Shown in pieces: positions 37,388 through 47,005 of a DNA stretch of 64,000 bases. The position numbers and the translations under genes were made by a program. Origin of the DNA: Devosia sp. (GTDB lineage: Bacteria > Pseudomonadota > Alphaproteobacteria > Rhizobiales > Devosiaceae); NCBI RefSeq assembly GCF_017744655.1, contig NZ_JAGIAW010000008.1, positions 1 through 64,000 on the forward strand. Direction: 5' to 3'. The stretch's first letter is position 1, and the number at the start of each line of letters is the position of its first letter. Under the pieces are notes generated by a model. The model saw nothing but the letters and a program-made list of their open reading frames with translations. It was not told where the DNA came from and made no database searches.

Positions 37388-37771
37388 ATGCCTATCAAGC
37401 GTTATGGCGCGGAAAAATCCGGCGCCGGTGGCCAGAACCTGCCTTTCGCCCGTGCCGTGGAAGCCGGTGGCTTTCTCTATGTTTCGGGTCAGGTGGCCAT
37501 GAAGGATGGCGAGATCGTCAAGGGCGGGATCGTCGAGGAGACGCATCTGACCATCAAGAACGTGCTCGCGATCCTGGAAGAGGCTGGCTACGGGCCGGAG
37601 CATATCGTGCGCGTTGGCGTGTGGCTGGATGACCCGCGGGATTTCTGGAGCTTTAACGGCGTCTACAAGAGCTACTTTGGCGAGCACCCGCCGGCCCGCG
37701 CCTGCGTGCAGAGCCGCATGATGGTGGATTGCAAGGTCGAGATCGATTGCGTGGCGTATAAGGGGCCGTAG
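37388..37771 (+). CDS. RidA-family (YjgF/YER057c/UK114) enamine/imine deaminase
   Basis: 127 residues, the standard RidA length. Features are LPFARAVEAGGFLYVSGQVAMKDG, the linking segment LTIKNVLAILEEAGYGPEHIVRVGVWL and the C-terminal catalytic block PARACVQSRMMVDCKVEIDCVAYKGP, with the arginine equivalent to E. coli R105 in ARACVQ. RidA proteins hydrolyse reactive 2-aminoacrylate and related imines made by PLP enzymes. A PLP-type gene lies two genes downstream. A very strong AGAGGAGGG site precedes the ATG. Confidence 0.93.
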   Translation: MPIKRYGAEKSGAGGQNLPFARAVEAGGFLYVSGQVAMKDGEIVKGGIVEETHLTIKNVLAILEEAGYGPEHIVRVGVWLDDPRDFWSFNGVYKSYFGEHPPARACVQSRMMVDCKVEIDCVAYKGP

Positions 37772-37797
37772 GTCGTGCGCCCAGTTGGCCATAGCGG

Positions 37798-37891
37798 CCT
37801 GCAAACGCCAATTTTCTCCGCTTCCGGTGCTCACGTACTGATGTACGCTCCGCTCCGGTTCTCGAAAACCGGCATTTTCGGCTCGCTCTGA
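37798..37891. repeat. Dispersed repeat, family C copy 1
   Basis: Starts CCTGCAAACGCCA and contains CGCTTCCGGTGCTCACGTAC, a variable tetranucleotide, then GTACGCTCCGCTCCGGTTCT and CATTTTCGGCT. The second copy is at 52494-52584 with the same order and only scattered differences. It lies between the RidA and SDR genes. Confidence 0.85.
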
Positions 37892-37945
37892 CTCAACTGT
37901 CCACACAACCTAGTGCCGGACTACCCTCATGCTGGAGGAACTAAA

Positions 37946-38722
37946 GTGTCAGAAAATCCCTTCCGGCTCGACGGAAAGACCGTGCTCATCACCGGCGCCG
38001 GTGGTGGCATCGGGCGGTCGCTCGTGGCGGTGTTTCATGAGGCGGGCGCCAATGTCGTTGGGGCCGATCGCGAGGCGGGGCTGCTCGATGGCCTGCCGCT
38101 CGTACGAAAAGTGCTGTTCGACCAGGCCGATATGGCGGGGACGCGGGCGACGGTTTCGGCCGATATTGCGGCGCATGGTGTTTATGATGCGGTGGTGGCC
38201 AATGTGGGTTTCACCCGGGCCGAGCACTTTGGCATGGTCGATGACCAGGTTTGGGCGAGCGAACTCAATATCAATCTCAATGGCGCCTATGCGCTGACCG
38301 ATCCGATCGTTGCAGCCATGGGCAAGGTGGGTCGTGGCGCGCTGGTGTTCATTTCCTCCGTCAATGCCATGGGTCACTACGGCAATCCCGCTTATTCGGC
38401 GGCCAAGGCGGGACTGGTCGCCTATGCCAAGGGCATTGCCGTCGAGCGCGGGGCGGAGGACGTGCGCGCCAATGTGGTGGCGCCCGGCTCGGTGCGGACG
38501 CCGGCCTGGGACCATCGTCTTGCGGCCGATCCAACGCTGCTCGACAATGTACTGCCGCACTATCCGCTGGGGCGCATGGTGACGCCGGTTGAAGTGGCCA
38601 ATGCGGCGCTGTTCCTGTGTTCGGATGCCGCTTCCGGGATTACCGGCACGCTGCTTCCGGTCGATGCGGGGCTGACGGCGGGTAATCTCAGATTTGTCGA
38701 TGAAGTGCTGAGGGGCAAATGA
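37946..38722 (+). CDS. Short-chain dehydrogenase/reductase (SDR)
   Basis: 258 residues. The nucleotide-binding glycine motif is TGAGGGIGRS, the NxxN-type segment is VVANVGF, and the catalytic Ser-Tyr-Lys set appears as FISSVNAMGHYGNPAYSAAKAG. The C-terminal lid contains VTPVEVANAALFLCSDAASGITG and a GLTAG end. NAD(P) preference cannot be judged securely. The GTG at 37946 has a GGAGGA site; the frame is open further upstream but runs into the family-C repeat. It overlaps the next gene by ATGA. Confidence 0.92.
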   Translation: MSENPFRLDGKTVLITGAGGGIGRSLVAVFHEAGANVVGADREAGLLDGLPLVRKVLFDQADMAGTRATVSADIAAHGVYDAVVANVGFTRAEHFGMVDDQVWASELNINLNGAYALTDPIVAAMGKVGRGALVFISSVNAMGHYGNPAYSAAKAGLVAYAKGIAVERGAEDVRANVVAPGSVRTPAWDHRLAADPTLLDNVLPHYPLGRMVTPVEVANAALFLCSDAASGITGTLLPVDAGLTAGNLRFVDEVLRGK

Positions 38723-39780
38723 CCTCTATTTTTGAACTCGAAACCCCGGTTGTCCTGATCGATCTCGACAAGGCCGAAGCGAACCTCAAAAACGCGCAGG
38801 ATGCGGCGGACAAGGCGGGCATCAAGCTGCGGCCGCATATCAAGACCCACAAGCTGCCGCGCTTTGCCAAGCGCCAGGTGGAGCTGGGTGCGGTGGGGAT
38901 CACGGTGCAAAAGCTCGGTGAGGCCGAGGTAATGGCCGATGCCGGGTTGAGCGATCTTTTGCTGACGTTCAACATCATCGGAGCGAAGAAGCGGACGCGG
39001 CTTAAGGCGCTGCATGACCGGGTGACCATTCGTGTTGTCGCCGATAGCGTCGAGACGGTGGCGGGGCTGGCCGAGACGTTTGTCGATCCCGCAAAACCGT
39101 TGGGTGTGTTCGTTGAATGCGATACCGGTATGGGGCGCTGTGGCGTGCAGTCGGGGCAGGCGGCGCTGGAGCTGGCGAAGAAGATCGCTGCGGCGCCGGG
39201 GCTGAGCTTTGCCGGGCTGATGACCTATCCGGCCGCCGGAAAATACAAGGAAGCCCAGCAGTGGCTGGCCGATGCAAAGGCGCTGTTCCTCGGCGCGGGT
39301 GTGGCTCTGCCGGGGATCACGACGGGCGGCACGCCCGATATCTGGCATATGAGCGAGGCTGGCGTCGCGACCGAATATCGGCCGGGCACCTATATCTATA
39401 TGGATCGCTCGCAGGTGGTGGCGGGCGCTGCGACGTTCGAGCAGTGTGCGTTGACGGTGCTGGCGACTGTGGTGTCGCGACCGACGGATGGTCGAGCGAT
39501 TATCGATGCCGGGACCAAGACGCTGACAAGCGATCTCCTCGGTATGCAGGGGCACGGCTATGTCGTCGATTTTCCCGATGCGAAGATTGTGGGGCTGAGC
39601 GAGGAGCATGGCGCGCTCGATGTGTCGGCTTGTGCGGTGAAGCCGAAGATTGGCGATGTCATCCGCATCATCCCCAATCACTGCTGCCCGGTGAGCAATC
39701 TCTTCGATACGGTCACACTGGTGCGTGGGGATGAGGTGCTCGAAACTGTGCCGGTGGCGGCGCGGGGGCGGGTGGACTGA
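38719..39780 (+). CDS. PLP-dependent D-threonine aldolase / D-serine dehydratase-like (DSD1) enzyme
   Basis: 353 residues of the fold-type III alanine-racemase-like family. The PLP-binding lysine is probably in LRPHIKTHKLP (about residues 38-48). The metal-site motif HCCPVSNLFD near the C terminus is characteristic of D-threonine aldolase and eukaryotic-type D-serine dehydratase. Both reactions act on D-hydroxyamino acids. The context of RidA and SDR genes fits generation and clean-up of reactive enamine products. The exact substrate is not determinable. Confidence 0.9.
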   Translation: MTSIFELETPVVLIDLDKAEANLKNAQDAADKAGIKLRPHIKTHKLPRFAKRQVELGAVGITVQKLGEAEVMADAGLSDLLLTFNIIGAKKRTRLKALHDRVTIRVVADSVETVAGLAETFVDPAKPLGVFVECDTGMGRCGVQSGQAALELAKKIAAAPGLSFAGLMTYPAAGKYKEAQQWLADAKALFLGAGVALPGITTGGTPDIWHMSEAGVATEYRPGTYIYMDRSQVVAGAATFEQCALTVLATVVSRPTDGRAIIDAGTKTLTSDLLGMQGHGYVVDFPDAKIVGLSEEHGALDVSACAVKPKIGDVIRIIPNHCCPVSNLFDTVTLVRGDEVLETVPVAARGRVD

Positions 39781-39784
39781 GCCT

Positions 39785-40333
39785 GTGCTCACTCGCGATT
39801 TCTTTGACCGCCCTGTGCTGGAGGTTGCGCCGGAACTGATCGGCGCGACCTTGCTCGTTGATGGGGTTGGCGGGGAAATCGTCGAAGTGGAAGCCTATGA
39901 CGAGAGCGATCCGGCCTCGCACAGTTTTCGGGGTCCGACGCCGCGCAATGTCGCCATGTTCGGGCCAGCGGGGCATGCCTATCTCTACAAGATCTACGGC
40001 ATTCATTTTTGCCTGAATTTCGTCTGCGAGCCGGGTAGCGCCATCCTCATCCGGGCGCTGCGGCCGACGGCTGGCTTTGACGCCATGCACGAGCGGCGGG
40101 GCGGGGTAGTCGACAAGCAGCTTTGTGCGGGGCCGGGGAAACTGGCCGAGGCGCTGGGGCTTGATCTCACGCAGAACGGCATGGCGCTCGATGAGGCACC
40201 GTTTCAATTGCTGGCGGCGACGGCGCCGCGCGAGGTGGCGACCGGGTTGCGGATCGGCATTACCAAGGGTGTCGAGACACCTTGGCGCTTTGTTGAGCGT
40301 GGCTCGCCTTATCTCAGCAAGCCGCTCAAATAG
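39785..40333 (+). CDS. DNA-3-methyladenine glycosylase (AAG/Mpg family)
   Basis: 182 residues. It excises alkylated purines by base flipping. The catalytic glutamate is in GGEIVEVEAYDESDPASHSFRG, followed by the TPRNVAMFGPAGHAYLYKIYG DNA-intercalation region and the LCAGPGKLAEALGL helix. It starts at GTG 39785, 4 bp after the preceding stop, with only a weak ribosome site. Its placement after metabolic genes looks coincidental. Confidence 0.94.
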   Translation: MLTRDFFDRPVLEVAPELIGATLLVDGVGGEIVEVEAYDESDPASHSFRGPTPRNVAMFGPAGHAYLYKIYGIHFCLNFVCEPGSAILIRALRPTAGFDAMHERRGGVVDKQLCAGPGKLAEALGLDLTQNGMALDEAPFQLLAATAPREVATGLRIGITKGVETPWRFVERGSPYLSKPLK

Positions 40334-40351
40334 TCATGTGCCGGCGCCTCT

Positions 40352-40374
40352 TCACCTCTCCCCCAGGGAGAGGT
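40352..40374. repeat. Palindrome CACCTCTCCC-N3-GGGAGAGGTG
   Basis: A near-perfect hairpin (CACCTCTCCCCCAGGGAGAGGTG) downstream of the glycosylase gene, related in style to the family-D repeats. It probably serves as a transcription-stop or structural element. Confidence 0.55.
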
Positions 40375-40584
40375 GCGCTTGGCGATGATCTTGTGATCGC
40401 TCTATCGGCAACCAGACCCATCCCGCGCCGTTGGCTCTTCGCGAAGGGTAGCGCGCGTCAACCGGACGCGGTGGTATGAGGAACGGGCAGGTTTTTCCGG
40501 TTTCCCGCCCGGCCAACGAAATGGCAGCCGAGCCTCTGTCCCATCCGCGCTACGCCTTCGTGTTCTTCACGAGAGGAGGCAGAA

Positions 40585-40902
40585 ATGCCGCAGGGCGATA
40601 AATCGGCCTATACCGACAAGCAGAAGCGTAAGGCGGCGGCTATCGAGGATGGCTACGAAAAGAAGGGCGTGAGCCACGATGAAGCCGAGCGCCGCGCCTG
40701 GGCTACCGTCAACAAGGACGATGGCGGCGGCAAGAAATCGGGCTCGGGCCGCGGCAAGGAGACGGGTCACCCTGCGGCGCATAAGGGCGGGGAAAAGGGT
40801 GGCAAGGCCTCGGCAAGCCGCTCCGCGGCCGAGCGCTCGGCTTCGGCCAAGAAGGCGGCGGCGACGCGAAAACGCAATGCCGAGCATCACGCTCATCACT
40901 AG
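40585..40902 (+). CDS. Small basic Lys/Ala/Gly-rich protein (often called plasmid stabilization protein)
   Basis: 105 residues. The conserved part is the first 55 or so residues: GDKSAYTDKQKRKAAAIEDGYEKKGV, then ERRAWATVNKDDGGGKKSGSG. The rest is low complexity, rich in Lys, Ala, Ser and Gly and ending NAEHHAHH, so it is probably disordered and could bind nucleic acid. Proteins of this type are widespread in Rhizobiales-type genomes and have been labelled plasmid stabilization proteins on slim evidence. A GAGAGGAGG site precedes the ATG. Confidence 0.8.
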   Translation: MPQGDKSAYTDKQKRKAAAIEDGYEKKGVSHDEAERRAWATVNKDDGGGKKSGSGRGKETGHPAAHKGGEKGGKASASRSAAERSASAKKAAATRKRNAEHHAHH

Positions 40903-40958
40903 GTGATAGAAGCGATTGGTGTGTTGCGCCCGACTGAGTCGCGTGATTCAAGAGAGGC

Positions 40959-42809
40959 GTGCAAGCGCTCGATTCATTTGACCTGTTTTCGCCGCACCGC
41001 GCCGAGCGGCCGACCCCGCTTGAGGTTTTGCGCGACATCTTTGGGCACAAAGCTTTTCGTGGCCAGCAGGACCAGGTGATCGACCAATTGGTCGCGGGCG
41101 GCGATGCCGTCGTGCTGTTCCCGACGGGTGCGGGAAAATCCATGTGCTTCCAGATCCCGGCCATTTGCCGCTCGGGCGTGGGCATTGTGGTCTCGCCGCT
41201 GATCGCGCTGATGCGCGATCAGGTCGAGGCGCTGAAACAGGCCGGCGTGGCGGCGGCGGCGCTCAATTCCTCGCTCTCGCCGGAAGAGGCGAGCGCGGTG
41301 CGCCGGCAATTGCGCGCGGGGGAACTGGACCTCCTTTATGTGGCGCCGGAGCGCGTGGCGACGCCGGGTTTTGCCAATATGCTTTCGGGCGTCGATATCG
41401 CGCTGTTTGCCATCGACGAAGCCCATTGCGTGAGCCAATGGGGACATGATTTCCGGCCGGAATATCGCGAGCTTATTCACCTCGTCGAGCTTTTCCCCGG
41501 CGTGCCGCGCATCGCGCTGACGGCGACGGCCGATCCGACGACGCGCGAAGACATTATCGAGCGTTTGGGGCTCGAACAGGCCAAGGTTTTTACGACCTCG
41601 TTCGACCGGCCGAATATTTCTTATTCCATCGTCGAACGCGACAAGCCGCGCGAGCAATTGCTCGATTTCCTCTCCGGCCATAAGGGCGAGAGCGGCATTG
41701 TCTATTGCCTCTCCCGCGCCAAGGTCGAGGACATGGCAGACTATCTCTCGGGCAAGGGGATCAGGGCGCTGCCCTATCATGCCGGCATGTCGGCGGAGCT
41801 GCGCAGCGCTAATCAGGATGCGTTCCTGAAAGAGGAAGGTCTGTGTCTGGTCGCGACCGTGGCCTTCGGCATGGGCATCGACAAGCCGGATGTGCGCTAT
41901 GTGGCGCATATGGACTTGCCGTCTTCGATTGAAGCCTATTACCAGGAGACCGGTCGCGGCGGGCGCGACGGGCAGCCGGCCGATGCCTGGATGAGCTATG
42001 GCATGGCGGACGTGGTGCAGCGCCGACGGATGATCGACGAGGGAGGGGCGCCGGACGAGGTCAAGCGTCTCGAACACGGCAAGCTCAATGCGCTGCTCGG
42101 CGTCTGCGAAACGGCGGAATGCCGGCGCAAGGCCATCCTCAATCATTTCGGCGAAGCGCATGCCGGTAATTGCGGCAATTGCGATACCTGCCGGTCGCCG
42201 GTCGAAAGCTGGGACGGCACCGAGGCGGCGATCAAGGGATTGGCGGCGATCTATCGCACCGGCCAGCGCTTTGGCGCGGCGCATGTGATCGACGTGCTGG
42301 TGGGCAAGGAAACAGAGAAGGTTCAGCGCTTCGGGCATCAGAACCAGCCGGTCTTTGGTCAGGGGCGGGAACTTGATGCAAAATCCTGGCAATCGGTGCT
42401 GCGGCAACTGACGGCCATGGGGCTGATTGTCGTCGACCATGCCAATCATGGGGCCCTGACGCTGGGCGAGGCGGCGCGTGCCGTCTTCAAGCGCGAGAAA
42501 AGCGTGACCCTCAGGAAGGACCGGCCGAAGAAGGCCGTGGAAGTTCGTCGGCAGCTCACCAAGGCGGTCAACCTGCCGGAAAGCGCGCAGGGACTTTTCG
42601 ATGCCTTGCGCTCCGAACGGCTGAAAATTGCAAAAAGCCAGGGCGTGCCGCCCTATGTCATTTTCCATGATGCGACCTTGCGGGCCATGGCGCTGGCGCG
42701 GCCGACGCATCCGCATGATATGCTCAACCTGCCCGGCGTCGGGCAGGGCAAGCTCGACCGCTATGGCGAGGCATTTCTGGCGGTGGTGATTGGCTATGAC
42801 GGAGCCTGA
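40959..42809 (+). CDS. recQ: ATP-dependent DNA helicase RecQ
   Basis: 616 residues. It unwinds DNA 3' to 5' in recombination repair. Helicase motifs are the [13 protein letters not shown]alker [28 protein letters not shown] and [18 protein letters not shown] with [10 protein letters not shown]. The zinc-binding RQC region has [12 protein letters not shown] and CGNCDTC. A C-terminal HRDC domain ([22 protein letters not shown]) is present, so the three-domain E. coli-type architecture is complete. It starts at GTG 40959 with a GAGAGG site. Its end overlaps the next gene by 14 bp. Confidence 0.97.
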   Translation: MQALDSFDLFSPHRAERPTPLEVLRDIFGHKAFRGQQDQVIDQLVAGGDAVVLFPTGAGKSMCFQIPAICRSGVGIVVSPLIALMRDQVEALKQAGVAAAALNSSLSPEEASAVRRQLRAGELDLLYVAPERVATPGFANMLSGVDIALFAIDEAHCVSQWGHDFRPEYRELIHLVELFPGVPRIALTATADPTTREDIIERLGLEQAKVFTTSFDRPNISYSIVERDKPREQLLDFLSGHKGESGIVYCLSRAKVEDMADYLSGKGIRALPYHAGMSAELRSANQDAFLKEEGLCLVATVAFGMGIDKPDVRYVAHMDLPSSIEAYYQETGRGGRDGQPADAWMSYGMADVVQRRRMIDEGGAPDEVKRLEHGKLNALLGVCETAECRRKAILNHFGEAHAGNCGNCDTCRSPVESWDGTEAAIKGLAAIYRTGQRFGAAHVIDVLVGKETEKVQRFGHQNQPVFGQGRELDAKSWQSVLRQLTAMGLIVVDHANHGALTLGEAARAVFKREKSVTLRKDRPKKAVEVRRQLTKAVNLPESAQGLFDALRSERLKIAKSQGVPPYVIFHDATLRAMALARPTHPHDMLNLPGVGQGKLDRYGEAFLAVVIGYDGA

Positions 42810-43788
42810 CCTGTCTCCGAGCAGGCGGCAGCGCCTGCCGGTTATCGACATTGCCCGCGGCGTCGCTATTCTCGCCATGGCGTTTTACCACCTCTGCTGG
42901 GACCTCTGGTATTTTGGGTTTCTGGCGGCCGATGTGGGTTTCGATCCGCGCTGGGTGTTCTTTGCCCGCTCGATTCTCGCGAGTTTTCTGTTCCTCGTCG
43001 GCGTGGGCCTGGTGCTCGGGCATGGCGAGGGCGTCAGGTGGAGGAGTTTCTGGCGGCGCTGGCTTTTTGCCTTTGGCGGGGCACTGGCCATTACCGTGGG
43101 CACGCTGATCGCTTTCCCCGAGAGCTTCGTCTATTTCGGCGTGCTGCATGCCATTGCGCTCTTCATGCTCATGGCCCTGCCGTTTCTCTTCGTGCCGGTG
43201 GTGGTCGTGGCGCTGGTGGCGCTGGCCTTCATCCTGCCGCCCTTCTTCTTTGCCAATATCCTCTTCGACGAGAAGATTTTCTCCTGGCTCGGCTTCTGGG
43301 TTGTGCCGCCCATTACCAATGATCTCGTGCCGGTCTTTCCCTGGTTCGGTGCCGTGCTGATTGGTGTTCTGGTGACGCGGCTCGGCAAGGCCGCGCTGCT
43401 TCCGAAACTGGCGACCATTCAGCCGGCCGGAAAAGTGCCGCGCACCTTTGCGTTTCTGGGGCGCTGGAGCCTGTCCTTCTATTTGATCCACCAGCCGGTG
43501 CTGTTGGCGGTGATCGTGCCGCTCTCCATGTTTTTGGGCACGCAGAACACTTTGCGTGAAGCCGACTTTTTGCGCTCTTGCCAATCGACCTGCGAGAGTG
43601 CCGGTACCTCGGCGGAGATGTGCACCACCTATTGCCAGTGCGGGCTCGAAGGGCTCGACGAGGACGACCTTTGGGACGCGGTCTATACCGGTGCGCTGAC
43701 GCCGGAGGAGCAGACAAAACTCGACGAAAACAACCGCCAGTGCTCGGCGCTGATCTATCCCGAACTGCTGGACGCTCCCGCGCAATAG
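42796..43788 (+). CDS. DUF1624/HGSNAT-type membrane acyltransferase-like protein with cysteine-rich tail
   Basis: 330 residues. The opening [27 protein letters not shown] is the signature of DUF1624, related to heparan-alpha-glucosaminide N-acetyltransferase. About eight membrane segments follow, with a final [16 protein letters not shown] helix. The last 80 or so residues are soluble and contain at least six cysteines clustered within about 25 residues ([14 protein letters not shown]) and an acidic stretch. The tail might bind metal or form disulfides. The acyl acceptor is unknown. The start at ATG 42796 lies inside recQ. Confidence 0.82.
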   Translation: MTEPDLSPSRRQRLPVIDIARGVAILAMAFYHLCWDLWYFGFLAADVGFDPRWVFFARSILASFLFLVGVGLVLGHGEGVRWRSFWRRWLFAFGGALAITVGTLIAFPESFVYFGVLHAIALFMLMALPFLFVPVVVVALVALAFILPPFFFANILFDEKIFSWLGFWVVPPITNDLVPVFPWFGAVLIGVLVTRLGKAALLPKLATIQPAGKVPRTFAFLGRWSLSFYLIHQPVLLAVIVPLSMFLGTQNTLREADFLRSCQSTCESAGTSAEMCTTYCQCGLEGLDEDDLWDAVYTGALTPEEQTKLDENNRQCSALIYPELLDAPAQ

Positions 43789-43968
43789 CGATTGTTCGGG
43801 GCGTCGTGATGGGAAAGGGCCTAGCGGGGTATTTTGGGGGCTGTGATGCCCGCATCGAAGGAGGCCTTCGGCCGACCTCCCCCCAAAAGGAGAGGAACCT
43901 TTGCCAAGGCATGCCCCCTTGCCCAAGCATTGCTGGCAAGACGGAAAATGCTCGGTCATGAAGGTGTC

Positions 43969-44715
43969 ATGTCCCCGCTACTCCTCGCCGTCATTGCCCT
44001 AGCGACCTTCTGCACCTCGATCATTTCGGGGATTTTCGGCATGGCCGGGGGGATGATCCTCCTTGCCGCGCTGATGACCGTGTTGCCGGTGGCGACGGCG
44101 ATTGCGGTGCAGGGGGTGATCCAACTCATCGCCAACGGATCGCGCGCTATTTTTTCCCGCCGGTATATCGACTGGCGCATTCTTGGCACCATTCTGCTCG
44201 GGCTCCTGGCGGCGGCGACGCTGCTGTTCATCGTGCGCTACACGCCTGATTTCATCACGGTCTGTCTGGCCGTGGGGCTGATGCCGATCCTCGTGTGGAT
44301 TCCCAAGGACTGGCTGGCGCTCGATGCCAGCAAGCCCGTGCATGGCTTTCTCTGCGGCTTCTTCGGGTCCGGGCTCAATCTGGCGGTGGGTGTCGCCGGG
44401 CCGACCATCGATATCTTCTTCATCCGCACCGAAATGGACCGCCGCACCGTGATCGCCACCAAGGCGGCGGCGCAGGTGCTCTCCCATGGCGCCAAGATCG
44501 TCTTTTATGGCGCCATGGCCTCGGCCATGAGTGCCGGCGATTGGAGCATCGCTCTCATCGCGGCGCCCTTTGCGATTTTGGGCACCAATGTCGGCTACCG
44601 CGTGCTGCAGCGCCTGACCGATGACAATTTCCGCAAATGGACGCGCTGGATCGTCACCGGGATCGGGCTTTTTTATCTGGTGCGCGGTTTGATGGCGCTG
44701 GCTGGCGGCCAATAA
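43969..44715 (+). CDS. TSUP-family (TauE/SafE) transporter
   Basis: 248 residues with about eight hydrophobic segments in two halves. The N-terminal half contains CTSIISGIFGMAGGMILLAALM and the second SGLNLAVGVAGPTIDIFFIRTEMDRRTVIATKAA, a typical TSUP pattern with repeated glycine-rich loops. Family members export sulfite, sulfoacetate or other organosulfonates; the substrate here is open. The ATG at 43969 has AAGG upstream and starts directly with the first helix. Earlier in-frame starts would add a repeat-derived leader. Confidence 0.85.
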   Translation: MSPLLLAVIALATFCTSIISGIFGMAGGMILLAALMTVLPVATAIAVQGVIQLIANGSRAIFSRRYIDWRILGTILLGLLAAATLLFIVRYTPDFITVCLAVGLMPILVWIPKDWLALDASKPVHGFLCGFFGSGLNLAVGVAGPTIDIFFIRTEMDRRTVIATKAAAQVLSHGAKIVFYGAMASAMSAGDWSIALIAAPFAILGTNVGYRVLQRLTDDNFRKWTRWIVTGIGLFYLVRGLMALAGGQ

Positions 44716-44731
44716 CGAGATCTCAGCGCGT

Positions 44732-44826
44732 CGTCATTGCCGGGCTTGTCCCGGCAATCCATCTCGCCTCGGCCAGCCATTCTTGCGAATGGCTTGGGAC
44801 CACCGGGACAAGCCCGGTGGTGACGA
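44732..44826. repeat. Dispersed repeat, family B copy 2 (with extra hairpin)
   Basis: Same boundaries and two main palindromes as the copy at 21187, but the spacer is replaced by a longer block with an additional hairpin AGCCATTC-TTGC-GAATGGCT. It lies between the TSUP and LysR genes. Confidence 0.88.
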
Positions 44827-44978
44827 ACCCGGGTGGATCGGGGATGGCAAGACCGGTGAACCGCGCTTTGAGGTGGAACGGGGCCATCCCCCCCGCTTAC
44901 GCACAACAAATGCCCGAAAACCCGCAGAGCCATTTTGAACTCCCGCAATCGCCCTCTATGGTGCGCGGGGGAGACGAC

Positions 44979-45890
44979 ATGGCACCTTTCGATAGCGTAA
45001 CCGCGCGGCTTATCCTGCTTCTGGCTGAAACCGGCTCCATTGGTCGCGCCGCCGAGCGCGAGGGGATTGCCTCTTCCGCCGTCAGCCGGCGCGTTTCCGA
45101 TCTCGAGGCGCGGCTGGGCGTCGTGCTGTTCGACCGTTCGGCGCAGGGGGTCAAATTGACCAGCGCCGGGGAAGCCTATGCCGAGGGTTGCCGCACGGTT
45201 CTGCGCTCGATTGCCGATCTCGATGCCGTCATGGCCGAATTCGGCTCGGGCCTCAGGGGTAGTCTGCGGCTTGCTTCGACCGGATCGGCGCTGACCGGGC
45301 GCCTGCCGGAACTGCTGGCGCGCTACGCCAAAAAATTTCCCGGCATTGAAATCGCCATTGCTGAAATGGGTGCGGCCAAGGCGCTCTTGGCGCTCGACGA
45401 GGGCCGGGCGGACGTCGCCATTGTCTCAGACAATTATGATTTCGCCCGTTTCGATATCCGGCCGTTCGAAGACGAGCGCGTCTGGGTGCTGGCGCCGCCT
45501 GATCATCCATTGGCCAAGCAAATCGAACCGCGCAAGGCGATCTCGTTCGATGCGGTTCTGCCCTATGCCATGGTCGGTGTGCATCAGACCGGTTCGCTTG
45601 ATCGACTGCTCTCGGAGGCGGCGAACACCAAGGGCCAAAAGCTGACCGAGACGCTACGAGTCGAAAGTTTTCCGGCGCTGGTGCGCATGGTGGAAGCCGG
45701 TTTCGGCATCGGCTTCCTGCGCTCGACGAGCCTGCATCTCCTCGCCGGCACCGATCTCGTCTGCGCGCCTTTGGCCGAAAGCTGGGCCATGCGGCAATTG
45801 CTGGTGGCGCGGCGCAAGTCGAGCCCGCAATCGGCGGCAATGAAGAGCTTTATTGCGCTCTGTTCGGAAACCTACGCACCCTCCATTTGA
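44979..45890 (+). CDS. LysR-family transcriptional regulator
   Basis: 303 residues. The winged helix-turn-helix is at the N terminus (ILLLAETGSIGRAAEREGIASSAVSRRVSDLEARLGVVLFDR), followed by the effector domain (SLRLASTGSALTGRLPELLARYAKKFPG and MVEAGFGIGFLRST). The ATG at 44979 follows GGGGAGA. It lies upstream of the siderophore-type ABC genes, co-directional, and could regulate them, although LysR regulators are more often divergent from their targets. The effector is unknown. Confidence 0.92.
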   Translation: MAPFDSVTARLILLLAETGSIGRAAEREGIASSAVSRRVSDLEARLGVVLFDRSAQGVKLTSAGEAYAEGCRTVLRSIADLDAVMAEFGSGLRGSLRLASTGSALTGRLPELLARYAKKFPGIEIAIAEMGAAKALLALDEGRADVAIVSDNYDFARFDIRPFEDERVWVLAPPDHPLAKQIEPRKAISFDAVLPYAMVGVHQTGSLDRLLSEAANTKGQKLTETLRVESFPALVRMVEAGFGIGFLRSTSLHLLAGTDLVCAPLAESWAMRQLLVARRKSSPQSAAMKSFIALCSETYAPSI

Positions 45891-46071
45891 AACGTTTTCG
45901 CTTGTGGAGCGCCTAAACCGCGCAGAACAGGGCGATTCTGATCTGACAAAAATCGGACTTCCTGCGTCATATTTTCCTTTGACTCACTCAAATGTGCTGG
46001 CTAGGAACCTTGATAAGCGCTGTCAGGATTTCGGCGGCGTGTCCCTTGATGCAAACCGATTGGATCGTCCC

Positions 46072-46995
46072 GTGACATCGCTTTTCCGCACCACTGCATT
46101 CGCCGCGGCTCTTTTTGCCTCTGCCGCCGTGCTCGCCCCCGTGGCTTTTGCCCAGGACAAGGTGATCACCCATGCCCAGGGTGAAACCACGCTGACCGGT
46201 GTGCCGGCAAAGGTGCTGGTGCAGGATTGGGCCGTGTTCGACGATCTCAACGCTCTGGGTGTGACCGTTGCCGGGGTGCCCTCGTCCAATGCCCCGACCT
46301 ATCTCGCGGACAAGATTCCGGCCGATGCGATCCAGATCGGTTCGCTGTTCGAGCCTGATTTTGAGGGTATCGCTGCGGCTGAAGCCGATATCTATTTCAT
46401 CGCGGCCCGCTCGCGCGAAGCCATCGGCACCTCCAAGGACATTCTCCCTACCGTTGACCTCTCGGTCGACAACGGCTCCATCGTCGAAGGCGTCAAGAAG
46501 AACATGACGACGCTTGGCGACATCTTTGGGCTCGAAGCCAAGGCCACCGAACTCAATGCCGCGCTCGATGCCAAGGTCGCTGAAGTGAAAGCTGCGGCCG
46601 AAGGCAAGGGCAATGCCCTGGTGCTCGTGACCAATGCCGGCAAGCTCGGCGTCTATGGCCCGGATTCGCGCGTTTCCTGGATCTACAACGAAGTGGGCAT
46701 GCCCTCGGCGCTCGATGGCGTGAAGGACGGCGATCACGGTGGTGACTCCGTTTCGTTCGAATTCCTCCTCGAAGTGAACCCGGACTGGGTGTTCGTCGTC
46801 GACCGTGATGCCGGCACCGGCGAAAACGCCGGCGCTGCCCAGGCCCTGCTCGACAACGAACTCTTCAACCAGACGACGGCCGCCAAGGAAGGCCACATCG
46901 TCTATGTCGATCCGCAGGCGTCCTACATCTCCATGCACGGCTACCAGGGCGTGCTGCTGCTGCTCGACCAGGTTCTGGCTGGGCTGAATAGCTAA
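46072..46995 (+). CDS. Siderophore ABC transporter substrate-binding protein (FatB/CeuE type)
   Basis: 307 residues from GTG 46072. The signal peptide (MTSLFRTTAFAAALFASAAV, AFA-QD cleavage) directs it to the periplasm. The mature protein has the helical-backbone layout of iron-siderophore binding proteins: VLVQDWAVFDDLNALGVTVAGVPSS, ADIYFIAARSREAI and VTNAGKLGVYGPDSRVSWIY. This is typical of FatB/CeuE, which bind catecholate siderophores such as petrobactin. No TonB receptor is in the window. A possible promoter is TTGACT 45979-45984 with TAGGAA after 17 bp. An upstream in-frame leader is open but lacks a better ribosome site. Confidence 0.9.
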   Translation: MTSLFRTTAFAAALFASAAVLAPVAFAQDKVITHAQGETTLTGVPAKVLVQDWAVFDDLNALGVTVAGVPSSNAPTYLADKIPADAIQIGSLFEPDFEGIAAAEADIYFIAARSREAIGTSKDILPTVDLSVDNGSIVEGVKKNMTTLGDIFGLEAKATELNAALDAKVAEVKAAAEGKGNALVLVTNAGKLGVYGPDSRVSWIYNEVGMPSALDGVKDGDHGGDSVSFEFLLEVNPDWVFVVDRDAGTGENAGAAQALLDNELFNQTTAAKEGHIVYVDPQASYISMHGYQGVLLLLDQVLAGLNS

Positions 46996-47005
46996 AGACT
47001 AAACA

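Noticed and set aside
40974..42878. Long minus-strand frame opposite recQ
   Set aside because: recQ has every helicase motif on the other strand. The antisense product has no recognisable domain.
45891..46071. Iron-responsive box upstream of the siderophore binding-protein gene
   Set aside because: I looked for Fur-like and RirA-type patterns (TGA-N9-TCA) and found no convincing match, although iron control is likely on functional grounds.
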